Origin: Muricea muricata
Lineage: Eukaryota > Cnidaria > Anthozoa > Malacalcyonacea > Plexauridae
Reading direction: 5' to 3'
NCBI GenBank assembly: GCA_963855995.1
Contig: OY979719.1
Coordinates: 7,440,001-7,504,000, forward strand
Length of the DNA: 64,000 nucleotides
Each line of letters starts with the position of its first letter. The stretch's first letter is position 1. Shown here in pieces: positions 21,322 to 31,394 of the stretch. A program made the position numbers and the translations under genes. The notes under the pieces were generated by a model. It was not told where the DNA came from and made no database searches. It saw only the letters and a list, made by a program, of their open reading frames with translations.

Positions 21322-22045
21322 TTGGCCCCCATTAGATTTGTTCAATTTGTCCCGAGATTCGTCCCCAGATGCCGCCTCTATTCATTTATAATCTCTATGG
21401 GGAACCATGACAACGAGAGAGAAACCCCTGATCTAAACACGGCAGGCGCCAAAACAGAAAATGAGCCAATACCAGCTTGGGCGAAGATATATTTTAATCA
21501 GCGAGTGCGCCTTTTGGAAAGGATGAATTCTTTGGTTATGGATAATTCCAAACCCAAACAGAAGAAAGCTATAAATGCGGCAAATATGGTCATTACGCTA
21601 GAGAATATCGATTAAGTGCACCGAGTCAGGGAAACGCCAAGATCCCGCCCGCGCCGCACTGTACACACAGAAACCCCAGAAATAAGCAAGATAGCCAGTG
21701 CAACGGACGACAGTACAATATTTGTAAACTGTCGAGTAAATAGATATTAGTAATAACATGAAGACTTTGGTTGACACTGGCGCTGCCGTGACCATTATGC
21801 AGGAGGATTTACTTGCTCGAGTAGGTAGGAAGGAGACACAAGTTAGGCTGGTGACGAAAACAATTCTGGGAGCAAACAACACACCTTTAAACGTTACTGG
21901 AAGTGCCAAGGTAGACATTTCGGTGTGTGGTACTACAGTTCGTCACGAAGTTCTAACTTGCAATGATGTCTCGCAAGTTATGCTAATTAGTGTTGATTAC
22001 CTAAAACCTCAACGACTCGTGGTTGATTTTGAAAAAACAATTTGA
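21322..22045 (+). pseudogene. Family P gag end and protease, copy 2
   Basis: Gag resumes with the same segment as copy 1, but a small deletion removes the first Cys of the knuckle and shifts the frame. The protease part (about 21704-22045) has LVDTGAAVTIM and ends at the TGA shared with copy 1. An in-frame TAG at the position of W in copy 1 (21740-21742 region) adds another break. Confidence 0.75.
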
Positions 22046-22554
22046 AAATTGGCCAACATGAGAAAACTTTGTTGTATTCTAACGATCGTAAAGTTTACCG
22101 AGTTACTATTGCAAAGCCTGTCGTCGTACCAGCTTATACAATGGCTACAGTTTCGTGCAAAGTGGAAAATGTTCTGTTCAAAATGGCGAAGCTGGGGTGT
22201 TAGAGCCCACATTGAGCTTCGAGGAACGTTACAAAGCTGGTATATTGAAAGTGGCGGCAACAATTAAAGACGGGAGATACCAGTTCGGCTGTTCAATTTA
22301 ACACCAGTGGTCTACAAGGGAAGTAGTGTCTGACAGCTTTTTCCATTAGTTGACAGTAAGACAAGTACGAAGAACTGCTATTTTGTCCCCGGACATGTCA
22401 TTGATAATGAAACGAAAGGAATGGACGGAGGACTTTGTTCGACCGCTACAGTAGATTCGGGAAATAAAAAGTGCTTACCTAATATCAAAGAACTATTCCA
22501 ATTAGGAATGATTCACTTACCGATACCGAGAAAGAAAGTATTTACCAAATACTT

Positions 22555-23262
22555 ATGCGTCATAGTGCAATTATCTCAAGAAACAAGGCGGACCTAGGTG
22601 AAGCTAGGGACGTCCAACATTTTATCGACACGGGTGACCATGCCCCAATTAGAGTTCCACCTCGCAGGTTGCCATTCCATAAGCGAGATGTCGTACAGAA
22701 AGAAGTAGAGTCAATGATGGCGAGTGATGTGATTGAACCTTCTTCATCTCCTTGGCCAGCACCTGTTGCTTTAATTAAGAAAAAGGACGGTGGTGAACGT
22801 TTCTGTATTGATTATCGTAAGCTAAATTCAATTACAAAGAAAGATGTTTATCCACTACCCAGATGTGACGAAATCCTGGAATCATTATCTGGAGGAGCTT
22901 ATTTTACACATTTAGACCTAGTACGAGGCTATTGGCAGATCAAAGTCGCGGAAAAAGACCGAGAAAAGACTGCATTTTCCACACCTGATGAACATTACCA
23001 GTTCAAACGAATGCCCCTTGGGCTAACAAATGCATCTGCAACCTTCCAACGAGCGATGAACTCGATTTTCGCGGGACTTTCCGGGATTGATTGTCTAGTT
23101 TACTTGGACGACATTGTGGTGAATAGACGGACATTAGCGGAACACAATCAGCGTCTCGTGAATGTACTGGAAAAACTGGAAGCAGCTGGGTTGAAATTGA
23201 ATCCGAAAAAATGCGAATTGGTACAAGCACAAAGTTCTATTTTGGGGCACATTGTAAGTTGA
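22555..23262 (+). CDS. Family P reverse transcriptase, open frame
   Basis: The longest intact retroelement frame in the window for this domain (235 codons). It shows [70 protein letters not shown] and the catalytic box CLVYLDDIVV, then KLNPKKCELVQ. It ends at TGA just after LGHIVS, so the connection to RNase H is lost. Upstream spacer 22046-22554 is broken as in copy 1. It is a pol fragment, not a full protein; the ATG is incidental. Confidence 0.85.
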   Translation: MRHSAIISRNKADLGEARDVQHFIDTGDHAPIRVPPRRLPFHKRDVVQKEVESMMASDVIEPSSSPWPAPVALIKKKDGGERFCIDYRKLNSITKKDVYPLPRCDEILESLSGGAYFTHLDLVRGYWQIKVAEKDREKTAFSTPDEHYQFKRMPLGLTNASATFQRAMNSIFAGLSGIDCLVYLDDIVVNRRTLAEHNQRLVNVLEKLEAAGLKLNPKKCELVQAQSSILGHIVS

Positions 23263-23790
23263 AGAGTCCATTTCACCGGACCCAGGGAAGGTGAAAGTGT
23301 TACAAGATTGGCCCGTCCCCAATAACCTGGCAAATTTGCGTTCCTTTCTTGCGATCTCAGAGCGTTGATGGGGAAGAAAAAGTGATCGCAAATGCCGCAC
23401 GATCGTTGTCGAAAGCGGACGGGAACTACAGTATAGTACGACCAGGAAAGAAGTATTGGCTTTAGTCTGGTCAATGGAGCATTTTTCCCCATACCTTATT
23501 GGGAAACCATTCAAGGCTCGTACAGATCATAATGCATTGAAATGGATTAAGAACTTTAAGCAACCTAAAGGACAAGTGGCACGGTAGATAGAACGGCTTG
23601 CTGTCTTTGACTTTGAAATAGAACACGGACCGGGGCGAAACCACGGTAGCGCCGATGGCGTTTCAGGTATTCCAAACCTGAACTCTTCAACAGAGACGAG
23701 TGTTCCAAAATCAGCAACTGATCGAGTGCATAATCTTTTCAATGATAATAATGACTCGAATTTGTGGTGTCACCGCCGAAATTGAACTCG
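23263..23790 (+). pseudogene. Family P RNase H, copy 2 (internal deletion)
   Basis: After the reverse transcriptase stop, a deletion near 23350 removes the first RNase H part, which copy 1 keeps at 3611-3715. The second half survives with KPFKARTDHNALKWI and KQPKGQVARWIERLAVFDFE in broken frames, then HGSADGVS, the end of RNase H. The deletions in the two copies are complementary. Confidence 0.75.
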
Positions 23791-25043
23791 TGATTAAATG
23801 GCTGCAAGACGGAAAACGGCCACCTGGAGAAGAGATTTCAAGCATGGGTCCTACAATGGGAAAATTTTGGAGTAAATTTTACCAAATGTCACTCGTCGAT
23901 GGTCTGTTGTTTCGGTCCTTCGAGAATGAAAAGGGAGATTGCTAACACTTACAGCTATGTGTGCCGCAAGTTTTTAGAAACGAAGTTCTGGAGTTTACAC
24001 ATTACTACCTAGCGCTGGTCCTCGCAGATTAAAGGAAGTGCTCAAGAAGAGATTTTACTGACCTAACTGGGAAACGGACGTTGAATTAGACTGTAAAAAT
24101 TATCGAAAATGCGCGGAACGAAATGACCCACCTAAGAAATCTAGAAGTCCTTTGATCGTAGAACAATCGGTTTACCTCATGGAGCGTGTCGCTAGGCTAT
24201 CGATACAATTGGCCCTCTGCCTGAAACTATTAACGGGAATCGTTATATATTAGTCGCCGTGGATTACTTCACGAGATGGCCAGAGGCCTAGGCTATCCCT
24301 AATCGAGAAGGGCGGACAATCGCTCAGACGAATGGGTATACAAATACGGTGTCATGCAGATACTACACGAAGATTAGGGACGAAATTTTGAAAGTGATGT
24401 CTTCAAAGAAATAACCAACATCCTCGGAATAAAGAGAACTAGAACGACACCTTGTCATTCTCAAAGTGATGGGATGAATAGAACTTTAAAGAACATTCTT
24501 TCAAAGTTAGTTAACGAACGACAAGACGATTCGGATACGTGGCTTCCTCAAGCATTGCTATATCGTATCGGTCAACTGTACATAGCTCGACTGGATTTTC
24601 TCCTCATCTCTTGGTATTTGCAACAGAAACCAGACTTCCAATTGACCTAGTGGCGCCAACCATCGCAGAAGAAGGACAGTCGACAAGATCAGAGTTCGCC
24701 GAATCAATGAAGAAACGTTTCGAAAAAACGTACGAACTAACGAGAGCGATTACTCAGAAGGCGTGTAATCGGTACAAGGATTATTATGACGCAAATTCGA
24801 AAGAGGCCACATACAAAGTACGGTTAAGTATACAAAGTATGGTTACATGTTCCTGTTGTCAAGAAAGGCAAGAGTTTGAAATAGTCATGCCCATGGCAAG
24901 GACCTTATACAGTTGTAAAGAGACTTTCAGAGGTTATTTACGGAATCGAATTAGTATCCAATAAAAGAAAAAGGCTAGTGGTTCACTTCAACCGATTGAA
25001 GCCGTGTTATATCGATCAGTCAACTAAAGATCAACTTGGTCAC
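23791..25043 (+). pseudogene. Family P integrase, copy 2
   Basis: Zinc region, core and C-terminal part are all recognisable but broken. The zinc region is weakened (CKNYRKC). The core can be followed through AVDYFTRWPEA and TPCHSQSDGMNR. The frame 24539-24964 holds STVHSSTGFSPHLLVFATE, the segment after the core, and RYKDYYDANSKE. LVVHFNRLKPCYID is at the end. Cut at 25043. Confidence 0.75.
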
Positions 25044-25140
25044 TGTTGTGTTCTGTGTATTTTAGCATGAAAATGAGCAATGCTTATAAACTATAAACAT
25101 TGACGAAAGTTAAATATATTCAACGAATGAATATCTTACA
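25044..25140 (-). repeat. 3' LTR of family M copy B
   Basis: Same 97-bp LTR as at 4534-4630, with TG and CA ends. The polypurine tract (minus strand TAATCAGGGGAGA) is at 25141-25153. It differs strongly in its middle from the 5' LTR of the same element. Confidence 0.8.
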
Positions 25141-25499
25141 TCTCCCCTGATTAAGTATAAAGATTACCCTATTTTTGTTCATTTGTCCTTTTTCTAAAAG
25201 AAACTGTTCATAATGACATAACGTTCAAAAAACAACAATTAGAAAATGTTCATAATAGCACAATGAATAAATACTAACTAAACAACGTTTATCGATGTTT
25301 ATAGTTCATAGTCACCAAATCTCTTAGGCTTCTTCACCACTCGCCCAGATCTCGTTGTGACTTGATCTGTAGTTTGATGCTGCTGCTCACTGTTTCCTTC
25401 ATGCGTGACTTTCGTAGGCGATCTTTTCACGTTGGTCATCGTTGTTTCTGCAGTTGCTGTCTGTTCGTTGTCTTCAGACTTTGGAACTTGAAGAAGATG

Positions 25500-25807
25500 T
25501 CGCCTTTTTCGTCTAAATGTGCTACCATCCGGAGTTCGAACATGATACGATTTTAGCGTCTCATCTAAATCGATTACAACCGCTGGTTCCCACTTCCCTT
25601 TATGGCATATTCGGACTGAATCATTCGGGTGTAAAATAGTAATTCTTTTGCTGAGCGGTCATAATATCGTTTTTGTTCTAATTTTCTTTGTTCTAGAGCT
25701 TTCCTCGTCGCCTTAAGATCAGTAAGCTTCGGAAGTAGTTCTTTATGTTGAGTTGGTAGGTCTGTTCTCAGCCGTCGATTCATTAATAGTAAAGCTGGCG
25801 AGCCCAT
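25500..25807 (-). pseudogene. Family M integrase C-terminal domain, copy B
   Basis: MGSPALLLMNRRLRTDLP to KRYYDRSAKELLFY, where a frameshift occurs. The SH3-like remainder (GNQRL and then the TPDGSTFRRKRRHLLQ segment) is in other frames. Homologous to 4923-5294 and 55801-56079. Confidence 0.75.
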
Positions 25808-25895
25808 TTGTTGAAAAGGTACGGTGTGTTCCTATAACTTAATAAACTTAAGTGTGGATCTTGGTTTCTAGCTTTAGCCTTCGTTAATAATCTTT

Positions 25896-26343
25896 TCACG
25901 GTTTAGACGTTGCGTTCTGCCAAGCCGTTTGGGTGCGGGAGGTAGGTGTGCCCCATCCCCAAGTTGTGGAAAACTGGTGGAACTCTTCCGAAGAGTACTG
26001 GGGACCGTTGTCGGGGATTACAATTTCAGGTATACCATGTCTGGCAAATATTGACTTGATATGTTGAATCTCCGTTGAACTTTTGGTACTTGCAGGTTGC
26101 GCGATCTCAAAATAGTTGCTGTAATAATCCACCACAAGCACGTAGTTGGCATTATTCCAGACGAACAAATCTGTGGCAACCATTTGCCATGGACGCACTG
26201 GCATGTCATGCGGTCGAAGAGGCTCTTTCTGCTGAGCGTTACGATATTTTTGGCACGTTAAACATTTCTCCACCATCGTCTCAATTTCTTTGCACATTCC
26301 AGGCCAGAATAACACATCACTGACGAGCACGCTCCTTACATTT
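25896..26343 (-). pseudogene. Family M integrase core, copy B
   Basis: Contains VEKCLTCQKYRNAQQKEPL (intact zinc Cys pair), ATDLFVWNNANYVLVVDYYS and VIPDNGPQYSSEEF; the usual SDNG is PDNG here. The N-terminal part lies beyond the inserted LINE, at 27471-27620. A frame change follows STTWG. Confidence 0.8.
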
Positions 26344-27470
26344 TCTGGTCGAAACCAAATATGTTCTGTGAATAGCAGGATCTCACCTGTTAAAGAACTA
26401 AAATGTGGGGTACCTCAGGGCTCTAACCTTGGGCCTATTTTATTTCTATTGTACATTAATGGATCTTCCCAATTTTTTGGAGTTAACTAAAGCAAATATT
26501 TTTGCTGATGATACAAACTTTTTTTGTAATGGGTTTAGTCCATATGAAGTAGAGATTAAACTTAATAATGACATTGAAAATGTTCATAGGTGGTTAACAT
26601 TTAATAAGCTGTCATTAAATATTAAAAAGACTGAATTTATGATAATAGGATCAAGACATCGCTTAACTACAATTGAAATTAACCCAGTATTAACATTAGG
26701 GGGAAGCAACATGAAACGGGTTTTCCAAAAAAAGTCACTAGGCATGATCCTAAATGAGCAGCTAAAATGAGATAAACATAATGACAAGCAATGTAAAATT
26801 ATTTCGAATAACATCGCCCTGTTAAAAAGAGCAACATCATTTGTCAGTAGAGATAGTCTGATTAAAATGTATAATGCCTTAGTGTGGCCTCATTTGAATT
26901 ATTGTTTAACATTTTGGGATGATGGATGTTGTTTGATAATTGATAAATTGTTCAAATTGCAAAAGAGAGCTGCGCGTGTGATAACTGGGGACACGTACGA
27001 TTTTCGTTCCACTCAAACACCAGATAGTCTTAGTTGGCTTCCATTAGAAGAACTTCTAAAACAACGAGAAATAATAATGGCATTTAAAATACTATCTGAT
27101 CGATCACCTCGATATCTTGAAAAATGGTTTTCAGTAAGTCAAAATGACAATTACAATTTAAGAAGTAACCAAACCAAACTGAAACTTCCTAAACCAAAAA
27201 CAAATTTTCTCAAAAGAAGTTTTCATACAGAGCTGCGAAGTCCTGGAACGAACTTCCAAGTGAAACAAACCACCGCAAGTTACAACAATCTTTCAATTTT
27301 GTCGTTCAAACGGCAATTACTCAATTCACATGTTCCAACCTATTGTAAATAGTTATATTTTCTTTACTAATATATATTATTGTTGTAAATACACGGCCTT
27401 TGAAAACCAGCATTGTAAATATTATTAGCTGAAAGGTTACCGTGTTTGAATATTTTTATTAAAGATTAAA
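26344..27470 (+). mobile_element. 5'-truncated LINE inserted in family M integrase
   Basis: A plus-strand LINE 3' fragment. The left junction is TTACATTT/TCTGG and the right junction is GATTAAAG/ATTTCTGC. The uninterrupted sequence in copy C is TTACATATCTGC, so about seven bases (ATTTCTG-like) may be duplicated. The tail TTAAAGATTAAAG is typical of some LINE 3' ends. 5' truncation and a simple tail indicate target-primed insertion. Confidence 0.85.
26390..27352 (+). pseudogene. LINE reverse-transcriptase C-terminal half
   Basis: Two open frames. 26390-26770 has KCGVPQGSNLGPILFLLYIN, a frame shift, then FADDTNFFCNGF (catalytic Asp pair), NDIENVHRWLTFNKLSLNIK and KSLGMILNEQL. After a TGA at 26768-26770, 26867-27352 has YNALVWPHLNYCLTFWDDGC, KLQKRAARVITGDTYD, SWLPLEELLKQREIIMAFKI and YNLRSNQTKLKLPKPKTNF. 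This is the typical end of a jockey/CR1-like ORF2. It has few breaks, so it is one of the younger LINE insertions. Confidence 0.85.
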
Positions 27471-27896
27471 GATTTCTGCACACCGATGTGTCCGATGTGA
27501 ATCCTTCCGAGCATTTCCTGTCGTAAGGCTTTCGGAATTATTATTTTCTGCGACTTGAGCATTAAGTCCATCAATTGCGGTGATCTCGTCTCGATAGTTC
27601 CAGTAGGGCCAAATCATTGCTGGCACGTCTTTCGGTGAATCTGGCCACCCTTGTTGAACATGCTTTTGAAGCTCCTGGAATTCACTGTCGTCTTTACTTG
27701 CGTTACGAATTTGTTCCAACTTCTCATCGGACACTGGCATTTGCTTCCGAATAGCATCAACATAAACATCAAGGCCAAGATCATCAGGAGCGCTGCCATC
27801 ACGAGCACCATTTCTGGACAGGGTATCAGCAACCGGAATACTCTTTCCTGGTTTGTACTGGACTCTGACGTTATATCTTTGCAAGCGTATTCTCAT
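27471..27896 (-). pseudogene. Family M RNase H end and integrase N-terminus, copy B
   Basis: RLQRYNVRVQYKPGKSIPVA followed by DTLSRNG marks the end of RNase H. A linker with PVSDEKLEQIRNASKDDSEF and MIWPYWNYRDEITAIDG follows, which is the start of integrase. A frame break lies near the HEMLGRIHIGH zinc segment, next to the LINE insertion. Confidence 0.8.
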
Positions 27897-27905
27897 TCTC
27901 TGCAG

Positions 27906-28280
27906 TCACATTGGGACCAAATGTGACGGTTTCTTTATTATGATCTCCAGAGGTTTATGATCCGTTTCAGCTCCAAAATTTCTTCCGTAAAGATAATGAT
28001 GAAACTTTTCACAACCAAACACTAGGGCCAAAGCTTCCTTTTCGATCTGCACATAAGCTTGTTGCGTGGTTGTTAACGATTTCAAGGCGTATGCTATTGG
28101 TCGTCCTTTCTGCATGACCACTGCTCCTAAACCCGACTGTGAAGCATCTACTTGTACTCTTACTGGCTTGGATGGGTCATAATACTGCAGCACAGGACCA
28201 GGAACTTCTGTGATCATTTTCGTGATCTCTGTAAACGCTTCCTCGTGCTCCGGAGAACATATCCTCGATCTTCTTTGCAT
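27906..28280 (-). pseudogene. Family M RNase H, copy B
   Basis: HEEAFTEITKMITEVPGPVL, then KPVRVQVDASQSGLGAVVMQ with the first catalytic Asp, YALKSLTTTQQAYVQIEKEA with a catalytic Glu, and FHHYLYGRNFGAETDHKPLE with the TDHKPL box. One frame covers nearly the whole domain (124 codons). Confidence 0.85.
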
Positions 28281-28288
28281 AGCTTCTT

Positions 28289-28870
28289 TTAAACAGGAGT
28301 CTTCTGTGAAAGATGAGGTGAGTACTGAGACAGATACGTAAACATGCCCAGCTGAGATTCGAGCTCTTTCCTGCTCTTCGAAGAACTTATTTTCTCTACT
28401 GCTGCCACCTTCTCTGGATCAGGCTTTAACCTATCCTTTCTCAACATTTCACCAAAGAATTTCACCTCGGTAGAGCATCGTTGTATCTTCTTTGGGTTGA
28501 ACTTGATTCCGTTCTTTCTGGCTGTAGCGAGAGTTGCTCGTAGCCTGCCATCATGCTCTTCAACTGTCGACCCTGCAACTAAGATGTCGTCAACTATAGT
28601 GTGCACGCCAGAAAGTCCTTCGGAAATTCTGTCCATCTTCTTCTGAAACACGTCCTGAGCGGAGCAAATCCCAAAAGGCATTCGTAAATAGCGATACCGA
28701 CGATACGGGGTGTGGAACATAGTTAAAATCGATGATTCTTTGGACAGGGGCATGGCCCAATAACCAGATGTTGCATCAAGTTCTGTGAAATATTGAGCAT
28801 ATGGGTCTAAACAAATTCTCACAGCCCCGTTTGGTTTGGGTACCACCACCATCGAGTTTACCCATTTTGT
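28289..28870 (-). pseudogene. Family M reverse transcriptase, copy B
   Basis: KPNGAVRICLDP, ELDATSGYWAMPL, RYLRMPFGICSAQDVFQKKM and the catalytic IVDDILVAG are all in one frame of 187 codons. About thirty residues between the DP and AQYF motifs, present in copy C, are deleted. That removes part of the fingers, so the enzyme cannot be complete. Confidence 0.85.
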
Positions 28871-29527
28871 GGGTTCATCTACTTTGCTTATTACGTTTAA
28901 CTTTCCATTCTGTCTAACTCTGCCCTAACTTTCTCTCTTATGGCTACGGTTACCTTTCTTGCTGCATGCACTACTGGCTGTACTTCTGGTTTCAACTGCA
29001 TAGTATACACAGCCTTGCCCAATGAAAACATCCTTAAACTCATATCAGTTTGACTTTTGTTCTCAGTATTCACCGCTAGTACCACTTTAATAAGCGCTAA
29101 GTCCTGGCATGCTTTTAAGCTTAGGGCACACGGTGCACAGGCATTGACCACATAGAATTCCAGTACGCGAGCACTGTTTCTATACCTGGACTTGAGACTT
29201 TTTAGGGTCTTTTCCAAGTGCTTTGTATAGCGCTAAAGCCATCACATTCACTTGTACCCCCGTGTCCAATTTAACTTTCACGGTGTGCGAATCTTCAATT
29301 ACAAGATTAACTAATAATTCGTCTCCGCCCCCATGATTGATTGCTCCCATAAAAAAGTCATTGTCCTCAAGTTCAGGTTCATTAACTTCCTGTTGCAAAT
29401 CATGCACGCCTTTACTCCTAACACATTCTTGAATAATGATTAGGGTTTTTACACTTAAAACATACCTTTCCTCGTGCAGGACATTTTTGCTTTTTTTCAT
29501 GTTTCCGACCACAGTTTCTACACTCAC
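28871..29527 (-). pseudogene. Family M protease and pol spacer, copy B
   Basis: The protease region holds LEDNDFFMGAINHGGGDELL and VKVKLDTGVQVNVMALALY with an intact DTG. The next frame has SRYRNSARVLEFYVVNACAP and DLALIKVVLAVNTENKSQTD, the spacer before reverse transcriptase. Two frame breaks separate the pieces. Confidence 0.8.
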
Positions 29528-29683
29528 TCACCCTTGTCTTGCCATCACGAGGTTGCTCTGTTCTCGCTTGGTTCCTGTCATGCTTGCTTTTGCGCATTCC
29601 GTGTACAGATTTATCATGTTCAGTAAAATCTTTCATCTGAGTTGTTGATATTTTACCCCGGGCGATGGTTACAGCTTTAGCTA
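29528..29683 (-). pseudogene. Family M gag nucleocapsid part, copy B
   Basis: The frame that covers 29418-29696 holds two zinc knuckles: CRNCGRKHEKKQKC and CFKCKNPNHYSRMC, both with all four ligands. In copy C the second reads CFKG, losing one. The frame is broken at 29684 by the palindromic element. Confidence 0.8.
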
Positions 29684-30385
29684 CAATCATAGACAAAACT
29701 GTTGAGACGTTTGTGAATATTCAGCTACTTATCTTCCCCTCCACCCCAAATCAATGTTGCGTGACTAAAAAATTTTTTTAGTAAAAGCGTTCACATGTGT
29801 TTGTGAAATATGAAGAACAACATTGAAATGGGGCTAGGGAGGAGTGTGTGAATGACCTTTTGAGGTACCTATAAGAGATAAAACAAATAATCCATCTTCA
29901 GACTAGAATAAATCTATGTATTGTGAGACCTGAATGTGAATCCTATTTCAGGACTACATGTATTCATGCGCCAACTACACGAGGCATGCAATTTGTAGTT
30001 TCTACTTAATGCGATAATGCAGTGCCTTTGACTCCCCAGCTATCTCAAAACCAGAGACATAGAGTATGCTCTGGATTTTACATGAGACTCGAGCCCTTGT
30101 CACACTCGAAGGCGGGTTAAAGGTCAAAGACACACAAACACATTTTAAGAAAGATTTATTCAAACATTACATACCCATCATCTGGTTTTGAGATAGCTGG
30201 GGAGTCAAAGGCACTGCATTATCGCATTAGGTAGAAACTACAAATTGCATGCCTCGTGTAGTTGGCGCATGAATACATGTAGTCCTGAAATAGGATTCAC
30301 ATTCTGGTCTCACAATACATAGGGATAAAACAACAGCAAGTATAATTTAGAAGCTTTGTCTCAACAGGTTTCGTCTAAGATTGTA
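29684..30385. mobile_element. TA-flanked palindromic MITE (Tc1/mariner-type target)
   Basis: The ends CAATCATAGACAAAACTGTTGAGAC and its near inverse at 30360-30385 are flanked by TA (29682-29683 and 30386-30387); only one TA is present in copy C at the matching place. (The longest exact shared block is CTGTTGAGAC.) Inside are two further inverted pairs: 29732-29760 with 29818-29850, and 29918-30055 with 30181-30322, the latter almost perfect. There is no reading frame. A TA duplication fits Tc1/mariner. Confidence 0.8.
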
Positions 30386-30387
30386 GG

Positions 30388-30862
30388 TCAAGCGCATCTG
30401 CTTGTAAACGTTTCTCTTGCTTGAGCGTTGTTTGCTCCGCGCACGATTCTGTCCCGAATCATTTCACTTGTTAACTCCCCGTACGCACAATCTTTTGCAA
30501 GCCGTTTGAGTTCTGTTACGTATTCATCAATAGTCTCCCCGTCACTCTGATTTCGCCTGTTGAATTTATGCCGTGTAACAATTACGTTCTGTTTAGGATT
30601 GCATTATGCTTCATACTTCTCAAATAACACATCGATTTTATCTGTTTCCCCCGATGTTAATGTCCAAGTGTTAAAGATATCTCTTCCATTTTGTCCCACG
30701 TACAGAAAGAAATAGCCACATTGCTGCTTTTCGTCTTTTTCTGATAATGGGGCCAGGGCCCTGAAGGATTAAGCGCATCGTTTGCCTCCAACGCTTCCAA
30801 TTTTCAGTGATATTCCCGTTTTCGAAATCAAGCCCACTTATACCTACTGGTTTCGAGGCCAT
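30388..30862 (-). pseudogene. Family M gag N-terminal part, copy B
   Basis: Starts at MASKPVGISGLDFENGNITE with NWKRWRQTMRL, the usual Ty3 gag opening. Later segments (VIVTRHKFNRRNQSDGETID, YVTELKRLAKDCAYGELTSE, MIRDRIVRGANNAQ) are in other frames. It is shorter and more broken than copy C. Confidence 0.75.
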
Positions 30863-30887
30863 TCTAGTCAATTTACTTCGTTATTGG

Positions 30888-30907
30888 TGATCCCACTCCT
30901 GACACCA
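30888..30907 (-). other. Primer-binding site of family M copy B
   Basis: Directly after the 5' LTR the minus strand reads TGGTGTCAGGAGTGGGATCA. The same 20 bases follow the LTR of copy C at 59468-59487. The position and TGG start fit a tRNA primer site; the tRNA is not identified. Confidence 0.7.
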
Positions 30908-31037
30908 TGTTGTGTCCTGTGTATTTTAGGTATGAAAATCTGACTATCGGTCTGCAGAAATTTTTTTTGGGATCACTTTGGTTGGGAGCCTTGTAACCGC
31001 GCCTACTATAACGCAATAGGAAAACTTCGCCTAATGT

Positions 31038-31266
31038 TAACCCTGATCCTAACCCCAACCCTAACCACCTAACCGTAATTTTATTTTTACCCTAACCCTA
31101 ACCCTAACACTAACCCTAACCCTAACCCTAACCCTAACCCTAACCCTAACCCTAACCCTAACCCTAACCCTAACCCTAACCCTAACCCTAACCCTAACCC
31201 TAACCCTAACCCTAACCCTAACCCTAACCCTAACTCTAACCCTTTCCTAACCCTAACCTTAATCCT
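31038..31266. repeat. (CCCTAA)n telomere-type array
   Basis: Near-perfect CCCTAA units from about 31089 to 31236, with degenerate units on both sides. This is the usual animal telomere hexamer. It lies inside the small MULE-like element rather than at a chromosome end. The long Gly-Leu frame on the minus strand is only the translation of the array. Confidence 0.95.
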
Positions 31267-31316
31267 ATTCGGGAAAAAAATTGAAAAAAATGCAAACCAA
31301 CAAACAAGACAAAACC

Positions 31317-31394
31317 AAAAAGAGCGGGCACGGGACCGAACCCTAGCCCACAACAGCACGGGCAGCGCCTTAACCGATTGAACTAACGAAGCTC
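31317..31394 (-). ncRNA. tRNA-like sequence with pol III signals
   Basis: On the minus strand a 73-base stretch (31394-31322) has an A-box-like TAGTTCAATCGGTTAAGG and a B-box-like GGGTTCGGTCCC, and is followed at once by TTTTT (31321-31317), a pol III terminator. The acceptor ends pair for only four bases and the anticodon loop is too large, so it is not a working tRNA. It resembles the head of a tRNA-derived SINE. Confidence 0.65.

Larger units (their letters stand above)
19938..25043 (+). mobile_element. Ty3/gypsy family P, copy 2
   Basis: The more complete copy: putative 5' LTR (19938-20061), primer site, gag start, protease, open reverse transcriptase, RNase H and integrase. A TTAA-flanked element (20781-21315) interrupts gag. 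The 3' end is cut at 25043 by the family M LTR, so no 3' LTR is seen and the LTR call cannot be tested here by pairing. Confidence 0.8.

Noticed and set aside
29918-30322. Possible microRNA-like hairpin gene
   Set aside because: The long inverted pair lies inside a TA-flanked mobile element; without small-RNA data a separate RNA gene cannot be supported.
31322-31394. Functional tRNA gene
   Set aside because: Acceptor pairing is only four bases and the anticodon loop is too large.
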